NCBI GenBank assembly: GCA_016792845.1
Contig: JAEUKH010000049.1
Coordinates: forward strand, 124,001-188,000
Direction: 5' to 3'
DNA: 64,000 nucleotides
Source: Myxococcales bacterium
GTDB taxonomy: Bacteria; Myxococcota_A; Polyangia; Polyangiales; Ga0077539
Part shown: one piece after another, positions 46,216 through 53,864 of the stretch
Layout: each line of letters begins with the position of its first letter
How positions within the stretch are numbered: the first letter of the stretch is position 1
Program-made: the position numbers and the translations under genes
The notes under the pieces: generated by a model
Told to the model about the DNA's origin: nothing
Databases searched by the model: none
Seen by the model: the letters and a program-made list of their open reading frames with translations, nothing else

Positions 46216-47589
46216 ATGGCGACGTCACCCAAAGGTCACCCGTTGTTTGAACGCCGCGCCCTCTTGGGCGGCGGCCTCGCGACCTTCGCGTCGCTGATGC
46301 TCTCGCGGTCGCTCAGCGGGTGCAGCGACGAGGCGCCCGCGCAGACGCCCGCTGACGGCGGCGCGCCCGACGGGTCGACCGCCGACGCGATGTCACCGAT
46401 CGGTGATGCGGCCTCACCGATGGGTGATGCGGGCTCGGCGGTGCCCGACGCGTCGGCGGGGGCTGACGCCGGCGAGATGCTCGAAGACGTGTTCGCCCCG
46501 CGCCCCATGGCCCAGCCGCGGCTGGTCTCGCGCATCGCCTCGCTCGGCCCCTTGGGCGCGCCCGACGCGAACGGGCTGCGGCTGCCGGAGGGCTTCCGTT
46601 CGCGGGTGGTGGCGCGGACGAACCAGCGCGTCGCGGGCACCGAGTATGTCTGGCACGCCCTACCCGACGGCGGGGCGACCTACCCCACGGCCGACGGCGG
46701 CTGGATCTACACCTCGAACTGCGAGATGCCCTTCATCGGCGGCGTCGGGGCGATTCGCTTCTCGGCCCGCGGCGAGATCACGGCGGCGTACCCGATCTTG
46801 GCCCGCACGAACATCAACTGCGCAGGCGCGCGCACGCCTTGGGGCTCGTGGCTCTCGTGCGAAGAGGCCGCCCGGGGGCGGGTGTGGGAGTGCGACCCAT
46901 GGGGCGAGCGCGACGCGGTGGTGCGGCCGGCCCTTGGGGTGTTCAAGCACGAGGCGGCGGCCATCGACCCGCGTTCGGGCGTCGTGTACCTCACCGAAGA
47001 CGAGACCGACGGGCGTCTCTACAGGTTCGTCCCCGCGCAGATGAGCCGTCGCGGTCACCCGGTGCTGACCGACGGGAGGCTCGAAGTCGCCGAGGTGAGC
47101 CCCGACGGGGCGGTGCGCTGGCTTCGCGTGCCCGACCCGCAGTTTCGCGAGGCGACGCCGACGCGGCTCCAGGTGCCGGCGTCGACGGCCTTTGACGGCG
47201 GCGAGGGCATCTGGTGGCACGAGGGCGTGGTGTATTTCAGCACCAAGGGCACCAACCAGGTGTTCGCCCTCGACGTGGCGCAGCAGCGCATCACGGTGCT
47301 CTACGACGCGCGGGCGATGATGTCGCCGCCGCTCCGTGGGGTCGACAACATCACGGTGTCGTGCTGCGGCGATGTGCTGGTGGCCGAAGACGGGGGCACC
47401 ATGCAGGTGGTGGCGCTCTTGCCGGGGGGCGGGGCGCTCCCGCTCGTGCAGGTGGTGGGGCACGACGGCTCGGAGGTGTGCGGCCCGGCCTTCGACCCGA
47501 GCGGAACGCGGCTGTATTTCAGCTCGCAGCGCGGGCCCGAAGGCGGGTGGACCTTCGAGGTCGAGGGCCCCTTCCACCGCCCGGCCTAG
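46216..47589 (+). CDS. Tat-exported DUF839 (PhoX-like) lipoprotein
   Basis: A 457-aa protein. The N-terminus has a twin-arginine signal ('FERRALLGGGLATFAS') followed by a lipobox-like 'SLSGC', then an Asp/Ala-rich linker. From residue ~95 it matches DUF839/PhoX: 'LPEGFRSRVVARTNQRV', 'GWIYTSNCEM', 'INCAGARTPWGSWLSCEE', 'FKHEAAAIDPRSGVVYLTED', 'DGRLYRFVP' and 'NITVSCCGDVLVAEDGG'. PhoX enzymes are Ca/Fe-dependent alkaline phosphatases, and the glutamate-containing SCEE and TEDE motifs are metal-site positions. Tat export fits a folded metalloprotein. Phosphatase activity is likely but not proven, since DUF839 also includes non-phosphatase members. Confidence 0.87.
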   Translation: MATSPKGHPLFERRALLGGGLATFASLMLSRSLSGCSDEAPAQTPADGGAPDGSTADAMSPIGDAASPMGDAGSAVPDASAGADAGEMLEDVFAPRPMAQPRLVSRIASLGPLGAPDANGLRLPEGFRSRVVARTNQRVAGTEYVWHALPDGGATYPTADGGWIYTSNCEMPFIGGVGAIRFSARGEITAAYPILARTNINCAGARTPWGSWLSCEEAARGRVWECDPWGERDAVVRPALGVFKHEAAAIDPRSGVVYLTEDETDGRLYRFVPAQMSRRGHPVLTDGRLEVAEVSPDGAVRWLRVPDPQFREATPTRLQVPASTAFDGGEGIWWHEGVVYFSTKGTNQVFALDVAQQRITVLYDARAMMSPPLRGVDNITVSCCGDVLVAEDGGTMQVVALLPGGGALPLVQVVGHDGSEVCGPAFDPSGTRLYFSSQRGPEGGWTFEVEGPFHRPA

Positions 47590-47594
47590 CGCGG

Positions 47595-47612
47595 CATCAC
47601 GGTTTCGTGATG
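47595..47612. terminator. hairpin between convergent genes
   Basis: CATCACG-gttt-CGTGATG is a perfect 7-bp stem located 5 bases after the DUF839 stop codon and before the convergent porin gene. There is no T-tract, so its use as an intrinsic terminator is uncertain. Confidence 0.4.
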
Positions 47613-47735
47613 GGCGCTCGGGGTGCTGGGCCGCGGGGGCTGCGGGTGTGGAGGCGGTGGCGGGCGAAGGCGCAGCGTGAGCGGGTCAGCGTTTCGGGGA
47701 TAGGTCAACGGCCGCAGCGCCCGGTCATGACGGCG

Positions 47736-48881
47736 CTAGAACCAGGTGGTGAGCCAGGCTGAGAGGGTGTCTTGCCGTCGTCGGTTGGCGACGTACGGCG
47801 CGGCCCCTCCGTCGCCCTCGACGGCGCCGCCGTAGTACATCGCCGCCCCAGCCTCATCGTGGCGAAACTCCGCGCGAAACGAGGCCCTCGGGTGGGGTCT
47901 GTAGTCGAGCGTGGCGGTGCCCGACGAAACCCAAGGGGCGGGCCAGAAAATGGGGCTCGCGCGCCCTGCAGCGTTCTCGGGCGTGTGCTCGATGAAGACG
48001 TCGCCGCGCAGCGCCGCGAAGAGCCTCGGGTGGAGCTGAACACGCCCGTAGAGGGCCGCGGCGAACCAGCGGCTCGTGCCGAAGCGGTTCTGTTCGAAGC
48101 CGCCGTTGACCTGGGCCATGACACTGAGCCGCGGTGACACGGTGACGCTCGCGTAGGCGTCGAGCATGTGGCGCCACGGCGCGCCCTCGGCGGCGCCCTG
48201 GGCCCGCTCGTTGCCGCCGAAGTACTGGGCCGTGAGCGAGCCCCACGGGCGGGTGAGCACCATCGTGAGGTTGACAGACTTGCCGGGGTTGTTGTCGACG
48301 AGGCTGTTCCACCCGTTGAAGAGCGAGAGGGTGACGGTGAGGCTCTCGGTGAAGGGGTAACTGACGCGTACGCCGGTGTGGTAGAATGGCAGGCCGAAGA
48401 AGAGGTTCGAGCGTGACGCGTTGAAGTTTTCGCGCACGGGCATCGACTCGGGGCCGATCGGCGACAAGAACACGCCGCCCAAGACCGTGAGGCCGTGCCC
48501 GAGGTCGAAGCGGTACCCGCCGTAGGCCTGCTGGATGTACTTCCACACGTCGCGCGAGAGGGCGGGGCTCGCGTCGGCGCCTGCGAAGCTCGGCTCGGCG
48601 AGGTAGTAGGTGCTCGGCGTCTGCCCGACTTGCAGCGCCAGACGTCCGATCAAGCGCGCGTTGTCGTAGCCCGCGTCGAGCACCACGTTCGACAGCGTGA
48701 AGGTGTTGTGACGGTTGTCGAAGCCGCGAAAATGCGTAATGCCGTTCGACGGGCGGTTGAAATTGAAGCTGTAGTTGGCTTCGACATAACCGCCGAGGCT
48801 GAAGGGCGAAGTCGACTGGGCCAGGCTCACCGTAGGCAGCGCCAACAGAACGAGCGCAGCGCGGGATGAAGTACGAAGCAT
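47736..48881 (-). CDS. BBP2/OmpL-like beta-barrel porin
   Basis: A 381-aa outer-membrane protein. Signal peptide MLRTSSRAALVLLALPTVSLAQ is followed by the BBP2 (putative beta-barrel porin-2) signature: 'GGYVEANYSFNFNRPSNG', 'FRGFDNRHNTFTLSNVVLDA', 'GRLALQVGQTPSTYYLAEP' and 'QQAYGGYRF', then 'LFFGLPFYHTGVRVSYPF' and 'FNGWNSLVDNN'. It ends in 'WLTTWF', the terminal Phe needed for outer-membrane assembly. The substrate is unknown. It has its own promoter region and is convergent with the DUF839 gene; the truncated RCC1-like copy lies just upstream on the same strand. Confidence 0.88.
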   Translation of the reverse strand: MLRTSSRAALVLLALPTVSLAQSTSPFSLGGYVEANYSFNFNRPSNGITHFRGFDNRHNTFTLSNVVLDAGYDNARLIGRLALQVGQTPSTYYLAEPSFAGADASPALSRDVWKYIQQAYGGYRFDLGHGLTVLGGVFLSPIGPESMPVRENFNASRSNLFFGLPFYHTGVRVSYPFTESLTVTLSLFNGWNSLVDNNPGKSVNLTMVLTRPWGSLTAQYFGGNERAQGAAEGAPWRHMLDAYASVTVSPRLSVMAQVNGGFEQNRFGTSRWFAAALYGRVQLHPRLFAALRGDVFIEHTPENAAGRASPIFWPAPWVSSGTATLDYRPHPRASFRAEFRHDEAGAAMYYGGAVEGDGGAAPYVANRRRQDTLSAWLTTWF

Positions 48882-48923
48882 TGAGCAACTCCTCTAGCGC
48901 GGAGCGCTCTACCGCATCGCCTA

Positions 48924-49301
48924 TCAAGACGGCATCAAGCTGTTTGGGTGCGGCGTCAAAAAGGTCGAATGTGTGCAGGGCCCGTATCGTTGGCGCGCGG
49001 GCGTTTCGCGCCGACCGCAACCGCGCGGTGCGAGGCTACACGGGACGGCGCGCCCCCCACAGCGCACGGAGTTGCCCCTCAACACACAAGGAGCGCTGCT
49101 TGCCATCGCGAGTCGCGACCGAGGCGGCGTGGCGACGATCGGGCGCGGCGCGTCGGCGAGCGATGGGGCGTCGCGCACGACCGCGCTGTCGGATGGGCCC
49201 GCGTCGGCAGTTGTTGGTGACACCGTGCGACCACAGCCGAGCACCGCAAGGGCGAACAAAAGACGGCGTCGTCGTGCGCCGCGCTGCGTGCAAGCGCTCA
49301 C
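48924..49301 (-). pseudogene. truncated third copy of the tandem RCC1-like lipoprotein
   Basis: The N-terminal third of the RCC1-like lipoproteins upstream is recognisable: 'LAVLGCGRTVS', 'DAGPSDSAVVRDAPSLADA', 'PRPIVATPPRSRLAM' and 'CVLRGNSVRCGGR'. After that the match ends abruptly and a short unrelated Arg/Pro/Thr tail leads to a stop. The equivalent of the ATG start is replaced (Arg), leaving only GTG 49301, which overlaps the stop of the preceding copy. It may still make a small lipoprotein, but it lacks the propeller, so it is called a truncated copy. Confidence 0.75.
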
Positions 49302-50470
49302 CACGGTGCAAGCACCTCGCGTGGCCGCTGCGGCCGGCCCCCGTCCCAAGGGAGCTGGTAGTTGAAGTCGAGCCCCCAGCACCACACCGCGTTGTCGCGC
49401 CTCAACGCGCAGGTCACACCGGCGCCGTGGGTCACCTCAATGGCGTCGGTGATGCCCTCGATCTGCACGGGCTCAAGCGCGTAGGCGTTCGGCAGATCGA
49501 GGTCTGGGGGTTCGATGTTGACCGCGTCACCGAGGAGCCCATAACGCCGTGGACCCCAGCACCACACCGTGCCATCGACCTTGACCGCACAGGTGACAAC
49601 GCCGCTTGATACATGGATGATTCTGCCCAACGACTCCCAGAGCCGAGGCGTTGTATCTTCAATAAGAGTTCCGTCGGAACGCCGCTCGTTGTAGTAACTG
49701 CCCCAACAGTACAACGACCGATCCAGAAGAGTGACGCAGGTTCGATTCACACTCACGGTGAGCCGCACGGCGGGCATGGGCAGCGCCACCTCGGTGGGCA
49801 CCGTCACCGTCTCAACCGAGAGCGGCTGCGCACATTGCCCAAATCGGTTGTCACCCCGGCAATAGACGCGACCCTCTGCGGTGAGGCCGCAAAGGTGTTC
49901 ACTGCCGACGACCCGATGCACCGTCTCGACCGAGAAGGGCACCTCGACGGGCCCCGGCACGGTGCGTGGGTTACGTGGGATGATGAACGCATTGCCCCAG
50001 CACATCGTCTGGCGCGTCGATGAGACACACAATTGAATCGGGTTGCCTTCAGTGCTGAGAATGTTTTCAAAGTTGCCGAGCCGTGGCTCGGTGACCTCGG
50101 TCGTCGCCGACGAGAAGCCCAGCCACTGCTCGGTGCGGCCCCAGATCCAGAAGCGCCCATCATCGCGAAGTGCGACGTAGGCAACCCCACAATCGAGCGA
50201 GGTGATCGTGCCTTCGAGCGTGATCTCGTTCCCTGGAATGCTCACGCGCCCGCCACAACGCACGGTGTTGCCTCGTAAGACACACGGAGAGTTACCTGCC
50301 ATCCCGAGTCGCGACCGAGGGGGCGTGGCGACGATCGGTCGCGGCGCGTCGACAGGCGACGGGGCATCGCGCACGAACGCGGTGTCAGCGGGGCCCGCGT
50401 CGGCATCAGCTTGAAACGACACCGTGCGACCACAGCCGAGGAGCACCAAGACAGCCGTGATGCCGCTCAT
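49298..50470 (-). CDS. RCC1-like lipoprotein, second tandem copy
   Basis: 390 aa from ATG 50470 (MSGITAVLVLLGC, lipobox Cys13), the same length as the first copy. GTG 50512, which overlaps the preceding stop, would give a longer and less typical signal. After an Asp/Ala/Pro linker ('DAGPADTAFVRDAPSPVDA') comes a propeller with RCC1-type C-W-G repeats ('RFWIWGRTEQWLGF', 'TMCWGNAF', 'VYCRGDNRFGQC', 'LYCWGSYYNE', 'VWCWGPRRYGLLGDA', 'VWCWGLDFNYQLPW'). It is strongly similar to the copy at 50509-51681, a recent tandem duplication. Base composition is lower in GC than the flanks. Surface display is likely; the ligand is unknown. Confidence 0.87.
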   Translation of the reverse strand: MSGITAVLVLLGCGRTVSFQADADAGPADTAFVRDAPSPVDAPRPIVATPPRSRLGMAGNSPCVLRGNTVRCGGRVSIPGNEITLEGTITSLDCGVAYVALRDDGRFWIWGRTEQWLGFSSATTEVTEPRLGNFENILSTEGNPIQLCVSSTRQTMCWGNAFIIPRNPRTVPGPVEVPFSVETVHRVVGSEHLCGLTAEGRVYCRGDNRFGQCAQPLSVETVTVPTEVALPMPAVRLTVSVNRTCVTLLDRSLYCWGSYYNERRSDGTLIEDTTPRLWESLGRIIHVSSGVVTCAVKVDGTVWCWGPRRYGLLGDAVNIEPPDLDLPNAYALEPVQIEGITDAIEVTHGAGVTCALRRDNAVWCWGLDFNYQLPWDGGRPQRPREVLAPW

Positions 50471-50508
50471 GACCCGGCGCTGCGCGATGCACGTGGCAGC
50501 CGGCGCTT

Positions 50509-51681
50509 TCACCACGGCGCGAGCACCTCACGCGCCCGCTGCGGCTGAGCATGCGGCCACGGAAGCTGGTAGTTGAGGTCACGACCCCAACACCACACCG
50601 AGTTGTCGCGTCGCAGGGCACAGGCCACGCCGGCGTACTGACGCGTTTCAATGGCTTCGGTGACGCCTTCGATCTGCTCGGGCTCAAACGCGTAGGCGTT
50701 GGGTAGCTCGCGCTCGGGTCGTTCGATGTTGACGGCGTCACCGAGCAACCCATAACGGCGTGGGCCCCAGCACCAGACGGTGCCGTCTACTTTGACCGCA
50801 CAGGTGACAAGGGAGCATGAGACATCAACGACCTGCCCAAGCGATGGTTCGAGCCGCGGCGTGGGGTCTTCGATGAGCGTTCCGTCAGCGCGTTGCTCAT
50901 TGGTGTTGACGCTCCAACAGTAGAGAGACCGATCTTGGAGAATGGCACACGTTCGCAGCGTATCCGTGCGCAGCCGTAGTGCGGGCAGAGGGAGGGCGAC
51001 CTCGGTGGGCGCGGTGACCGATGCGATCGAGAGCGGCTGCGCGCATTGCCCGTAGCGATTGTCACCACGGCAGAAGACGCGACCTTCTGCGGTGAGACCG
51101 CAGAGATGCGTCCTGCCCACGGTGCGATGCACCGTCTCGACCGAGAAGGGCACCTCAACAGGCCCTGGCAAGGTCGGCGGGTTGCGCGGGATGATTGCCG
51201 CATTGCCCCAGCACATCGTCTGGCGCGCCGACGAGAAGCACTGTTGAAGGGCATTGTCATCAACGCTTAGGATATTTTCAAAGTTGCCGAGTCGTGGTTC
51301 GGTCACCATGGTGGTCGCCGAAGAGAAGCCCAACGCTTGTTCTGTGCCACCCCAGAGCCAGAAGCGCCCGTCGTCACGAAGTGCGAGGTAGCCCGCACCA
51401 AAGTGCAGTGAGGTGATTGTGCCTTCAAGCTCGATTTGATTGTTGGGGATGCTCACCCGCCCCCCACAGCGCACGGTGTTGCCTCGCAAGACACACGGAG
51501 AGCTGCCAGCCATCGCGAGTCGCGACCTCGGCGGTGCGGCCACGATCGGCCGCGGCGCGTCACCGGGCGACGAGGCATCGCGCACGACCGCGGTATCAGC
51601 GGGGCCCGCGTCGGCACCAGGCTGAAGCGAAACTGTGCGACCACAGCCGAGGAGCACCAAGACAGAGACGAGGCGTTTCAT
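50509..51681 (-). CDS. RCC1-like lipoprotein, first tandem copy
   Basis: 390 aa from ATG 51681 (MKRLVSVLVLLGC, Cys13), with linker 'DAGPADTAVVRDASSPGDA' and the same propeller as its neighbour ('RFWLWGGTEQALGF', 'TMCWGNAA', 'VFCRGDNRYGQC', 'LYCWSVNTNEQR', 'VWCWGPRRYGLLGDA', 'VWCWGRDLNYQLPW'). Differences from copy two cluster in the first repeats and in one blade (SVN for GSY), which may reflect divergence of a binding face. Its ATG overlaps the stop of the metzincin-like gene (ATGA), so protease and lipoproteins are co-expressed; the propellers could be partners or inhibitors of the protease. Confidence 0.88.
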   Translation of the reverse strand: MKRLVSVLVLLGCGRTVSLQPGADAGPADTAVVRDASSPGDAPRPIVAAPPRSRLAMAGSSPCVLRGNTVRCGGRVSIPNNQIELEGTITSLHFGAGYLALRDDGRFWLWGGTEQALGFSSATTMVTEPRLGNFENILSVDDNALQQCFSSARQTMCWGNAAIIPRNPPTLPGPVEVPFSVETVHRTVGRTHLCGLTAEGRVFCRGDNRYGQCAQPLSIASVTAPTEVALPLPALRLRTDTLRTCAILQDRSLYCWSVNTNEQRADGTLIEDPTPRLEPSLGQVVDVSCSLVTCAVKVDGTVWCWGPRRYGLLGDAVNIERPERELPNAYAFEPEQIEGVTEAIETRQYAGVACALRRDNSVWCWGRDLNYQLPWPHAQPQRAREVLAPW

Positions 51682-53462
51682 GGTTGGCCTCCGACCGTGA
51701 GGGCGTAATGGTATTCGTTCTCTGGGCTCGGGCTGATCGAGACGCTGCTGTACACGGGTTCGTTGTTGGGCCAAGGCAGCGCGACAGGCGGCTGAAACGC
51801 GCCGACGACCCCGTTGCGCCGTGCGATGTAGACCGCCTGGGCACCCCCCTGCGTCGGGCGCACCCAGGTCAGCGTGTGATGGTCGGCGTTGAGGTCGGCC
51901 ACGACGTCGAAGTGTCGCACGGTCTCAAAGAGGTGAGGGTCGCTGCCCGCGATGGGCAGCTCGGCCTGGCCGAGGCGGTAGCGATGCATCGTGGCGTCGT
52001 ACCCCAATGACAGCTCGACGATGGCGTTGAGCGCGTTGCCGGGTGAAACATCGGCCAGGGCACCGAAAAAAGAGCCGTAATAGAACGGCAGGTTTGAGGC
52101 GGCCTCCTGGGTGTAATCAAAGACAAGCCCGCCCATGTAGCGAAAGCGAAGGGTGCCGGGTTCTTCGGTGGGCACCTCTTGCTCGTACGTCCAATACGCG
52201 GCATTCCACGGGGTGGTCTCTGATTGGCGCAGGGTGCCGTCGCGGTGAATGAAGAAGAGCACGAAGCGATCGCGCCATCGGTCGTACGCGATTTCGGGTC
52301 GCGCAAACGACGATTCGCCCACCATTTGCGCCGTCAACTCCGCGGTGGGCGATGTGGCCGTTGCAACGATGACCCGGCACTGTGGCAACCCCGTGCAACT
52401 CAGCCAGGCCGCTGCGGTCTCACCGTAGGGCGTGGTGGCGAGCGAGACCCATGTGTGCTGCACCGTGCCGTGCGCCGTCGCGGTGGGGTAGGGCCCGAGG
52501 TAGTCTACCCAACTGGCGGGGGCGCCGCGGCGCAGCTGGAGGCCGAAATCGATGAGGTTCGGGTGGCCCGCGAAGTACCCGTGGGCCTCGAAGGGGTACC
52601 GAAACGCAGCGAGCCCAGGGCCGAAGGTTGAAGGCTCGGGTAGAGGGGTGGCGGGGCCCACCCACTGGTTCGAGAGGTCGAGCGTGCGCACCGTCGCGTG
52701 CCGCGCGGTGGGGCCGGCGCCTTCGCCGTTGGGCGCCCCGGTGGCGTCGGCCTGCCCCTCAATGGTGGTCATCTGGTCAACGAGGTAGAGGTTCAGCCCT
52801 TCGCCGTGCTGTGCATTGTTGTAAGTGCCCCACATCACGCCGTGGTAGGTCGGCGTCTGCGGCGTGGTTTGGTAGATCTGGTCGTCGATCGAAAAGGCGG
52901 CGTGGCCGAGCTCGTGAATCAACACGGCTTCAAGGCCGATCTGGTTGCCTGTTGGCCAGCCCGATGTCCAATGAAGAGGGCTCTGGGCCAGCCCCGACGC
53001 CAGCGAGGGGCAGTCATTCACGTACAACGCCACGGTGGTTGAACCCAAACACTCTCCCATTCCACCTAAACCGCTGTAGGCGCGGGCCAGGGCGCCAACC
53101 GAGCAGCCACCAACTCCCGGCGGCGACTGGGCTTCTGCAACTACGTAGATGAGGCGCTCTTGGGGCGATGTCATTGACTGACCGCGGCCTCGGTAGTGCA
53201 TGCGACGACCTGAGAGGCTCTCTTCATTCCACACGTTGATGGCACGAATCAGCGAGGCTTCGACGAGATCGGGGTCAAGCTGCCCGGGGTAGGCCGCAAG
53301 CTTCGTCAGGCTCTCGGCATTGAGGTAGACCTCGAGCTCATTCAACGCTCGGTCTCGAACACACCCGGCCTGGCGATCGACATACAATGGGTACGCATGG
53401 GTACCCCCCCCCAGTGATAAAAGAAAAATCGTAGAGAGCGAGATGCGTTGATGTTGCATCAT
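51678..53462 (-). CDS. secreted metzincin-like zinc protease
   Basis: A 594-aa exported protein (signal MMQHQRISLSTIFLLSLGGG, then THA). The zinc site is 'LIHELGHAAFSIDD', that is HExxHxxxxxD, with Asp as third ligand as in snapalysin-type metzincins, followed by a possible Met-turn 'YHGVMWG'. Two nearby Cys pairs ('GCVRD', 'GECLGS', 'NDCPS') may form disulfides. The C-terminal ~350 residues are beta-rich and propeller-like ('RPEIAYDRWRDRFVLFF', 'TLTWVRPTQGGAQAVYIA'). The signal region contains a G9 run (C9 at 53404-53412). First gene of an operon with the RCC1-like lipoproteins. Start could be ATG 53462 or 53459. Confidence 0.82.
   Translation of the reverse strand: MMQHQRISLSTIFLLSLGGGTHAYPLYVDRQAGCVRDRALNELEVYLNAESLTKLAAYPGQLDPDLVEASLIRAINVWNEESLSGRRMHYRGRGQSMTSPQERLIYVVAEAQSPPGVGGCSVGALARAYSGLGGMGECLGSTTVALYVNDCPSLASGLAQSPLHWTSGWPTGNQIGLEAVLIHELGHAAFSIDDQIYQTTPQTPTYHGVMWGTYNNAQHGEGLNLYLVDQMTTIEGQADATGAPNGEGAGPTARHATVRTLDLSNQWVGPATPLPEPSTFGPGLAAFRYPFEAHGYFAGHPNLIDFGLQLRRGAPASWVDYLGPYPTATAHGTVQHTWVSLATTPYGETAAAWLSCTGLPQCRVIVATATSPTAELTAQMVGESSFARPEIAYDRWRDRFVLFFIHRDGTLRQSETTPWNAAYWTYEQEVPTEEPGTLRFRYMGGLVFDYTQEAASNLPFYYGSFFGALADVSPGNALNAIVELSLGYDATMHRYRLGQAELPIAGSDPHLFETVRHFDVVADLNADHHTLTWVRPTQGGAQAVYIARRNGVVGAFQPPVALPWPNNEPVYSSVSISPSPENEYHYALTVGGQP
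53404..53412. repeat. homopolymer C9 (G9 in the coding strand) in the protease signal peptide
   Basis: Nine consecutive C on the plus strand encode the L-G-G-G part of the signal peptide. A change of one base in run length would shift the frame within the first 20 codons and abolish the protein. Confidence 0.9.
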
Positions 53463-53560
53463 GGGTTCGAGCCCCTTCGCCTTGTGGCGTGACGCCGTTT
53501 GTTTGCCTGCGACGGCGCTTGTCTTCGATAGAACCCACAAGCCGACCGCGCATGCGTTGC

Positions 53561-53587
53561 ATTATCGGCGATCATCGTGGATGTCAA
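53561..53587 (-). promoter_or_regulatory. sigma70-type promoter for the protease/RCC1 operon
   Basis: On the minus strand TTGACA (53587-53582) and GATAAT (53566-53561) are separated by 15 bases, a strong match to consensus in this GC-rich DNA, though the spacer is 2 bases short. It would start RNA near 53553, leaving a leader of about 90 bases before ATG 53462. TTGACC lies just upstream of the -35 box. Confidence 0.5.
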
Positions 53588-53864
53588 GCGGGTCAAAACG
53601 TAGTTATGACGCTCCGTTGCGGGTCTGCGGTGCGCAGGCGACGTGAGCTGCCCTCCCGTACGGCACGCCGAGCGAGGTGACGGTTCGCCGGTCAAACGGA
53701 GGCGCCGCGGCAAAGAAGAAGCGCCGGATTTCGGCGACACCGATCGATCGGGTCGTCGACCCTCAGCGTGCTTCCTTCAACCGTCGACGTTGCAAGAAAT
53801 GCTTTCGGGGCCCACCGCCTGACAGAGGCGTCACGCAGACCGACGTGCGAGGGGAGTGGGCGGT
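53588..53864. other. intergenic region with a possible small basic reading frame
   Basis: Between the protease promoter and the phosphoesterase gene a plus-strand frame opens at GTG 53677. Its first ~45 codons encode a very basic peptide ('KKKRRISATPIDRVV', 'PQRASFNRRRCKKCFR') that loosely recalls a MADS-box DNA-binding helix. Beyond 53865 it runs antisense through the phosphoesterase gene, so only the first 60 codons could be real. No strong ribosome site. It is not called as a gene. Confidence 0.25.
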
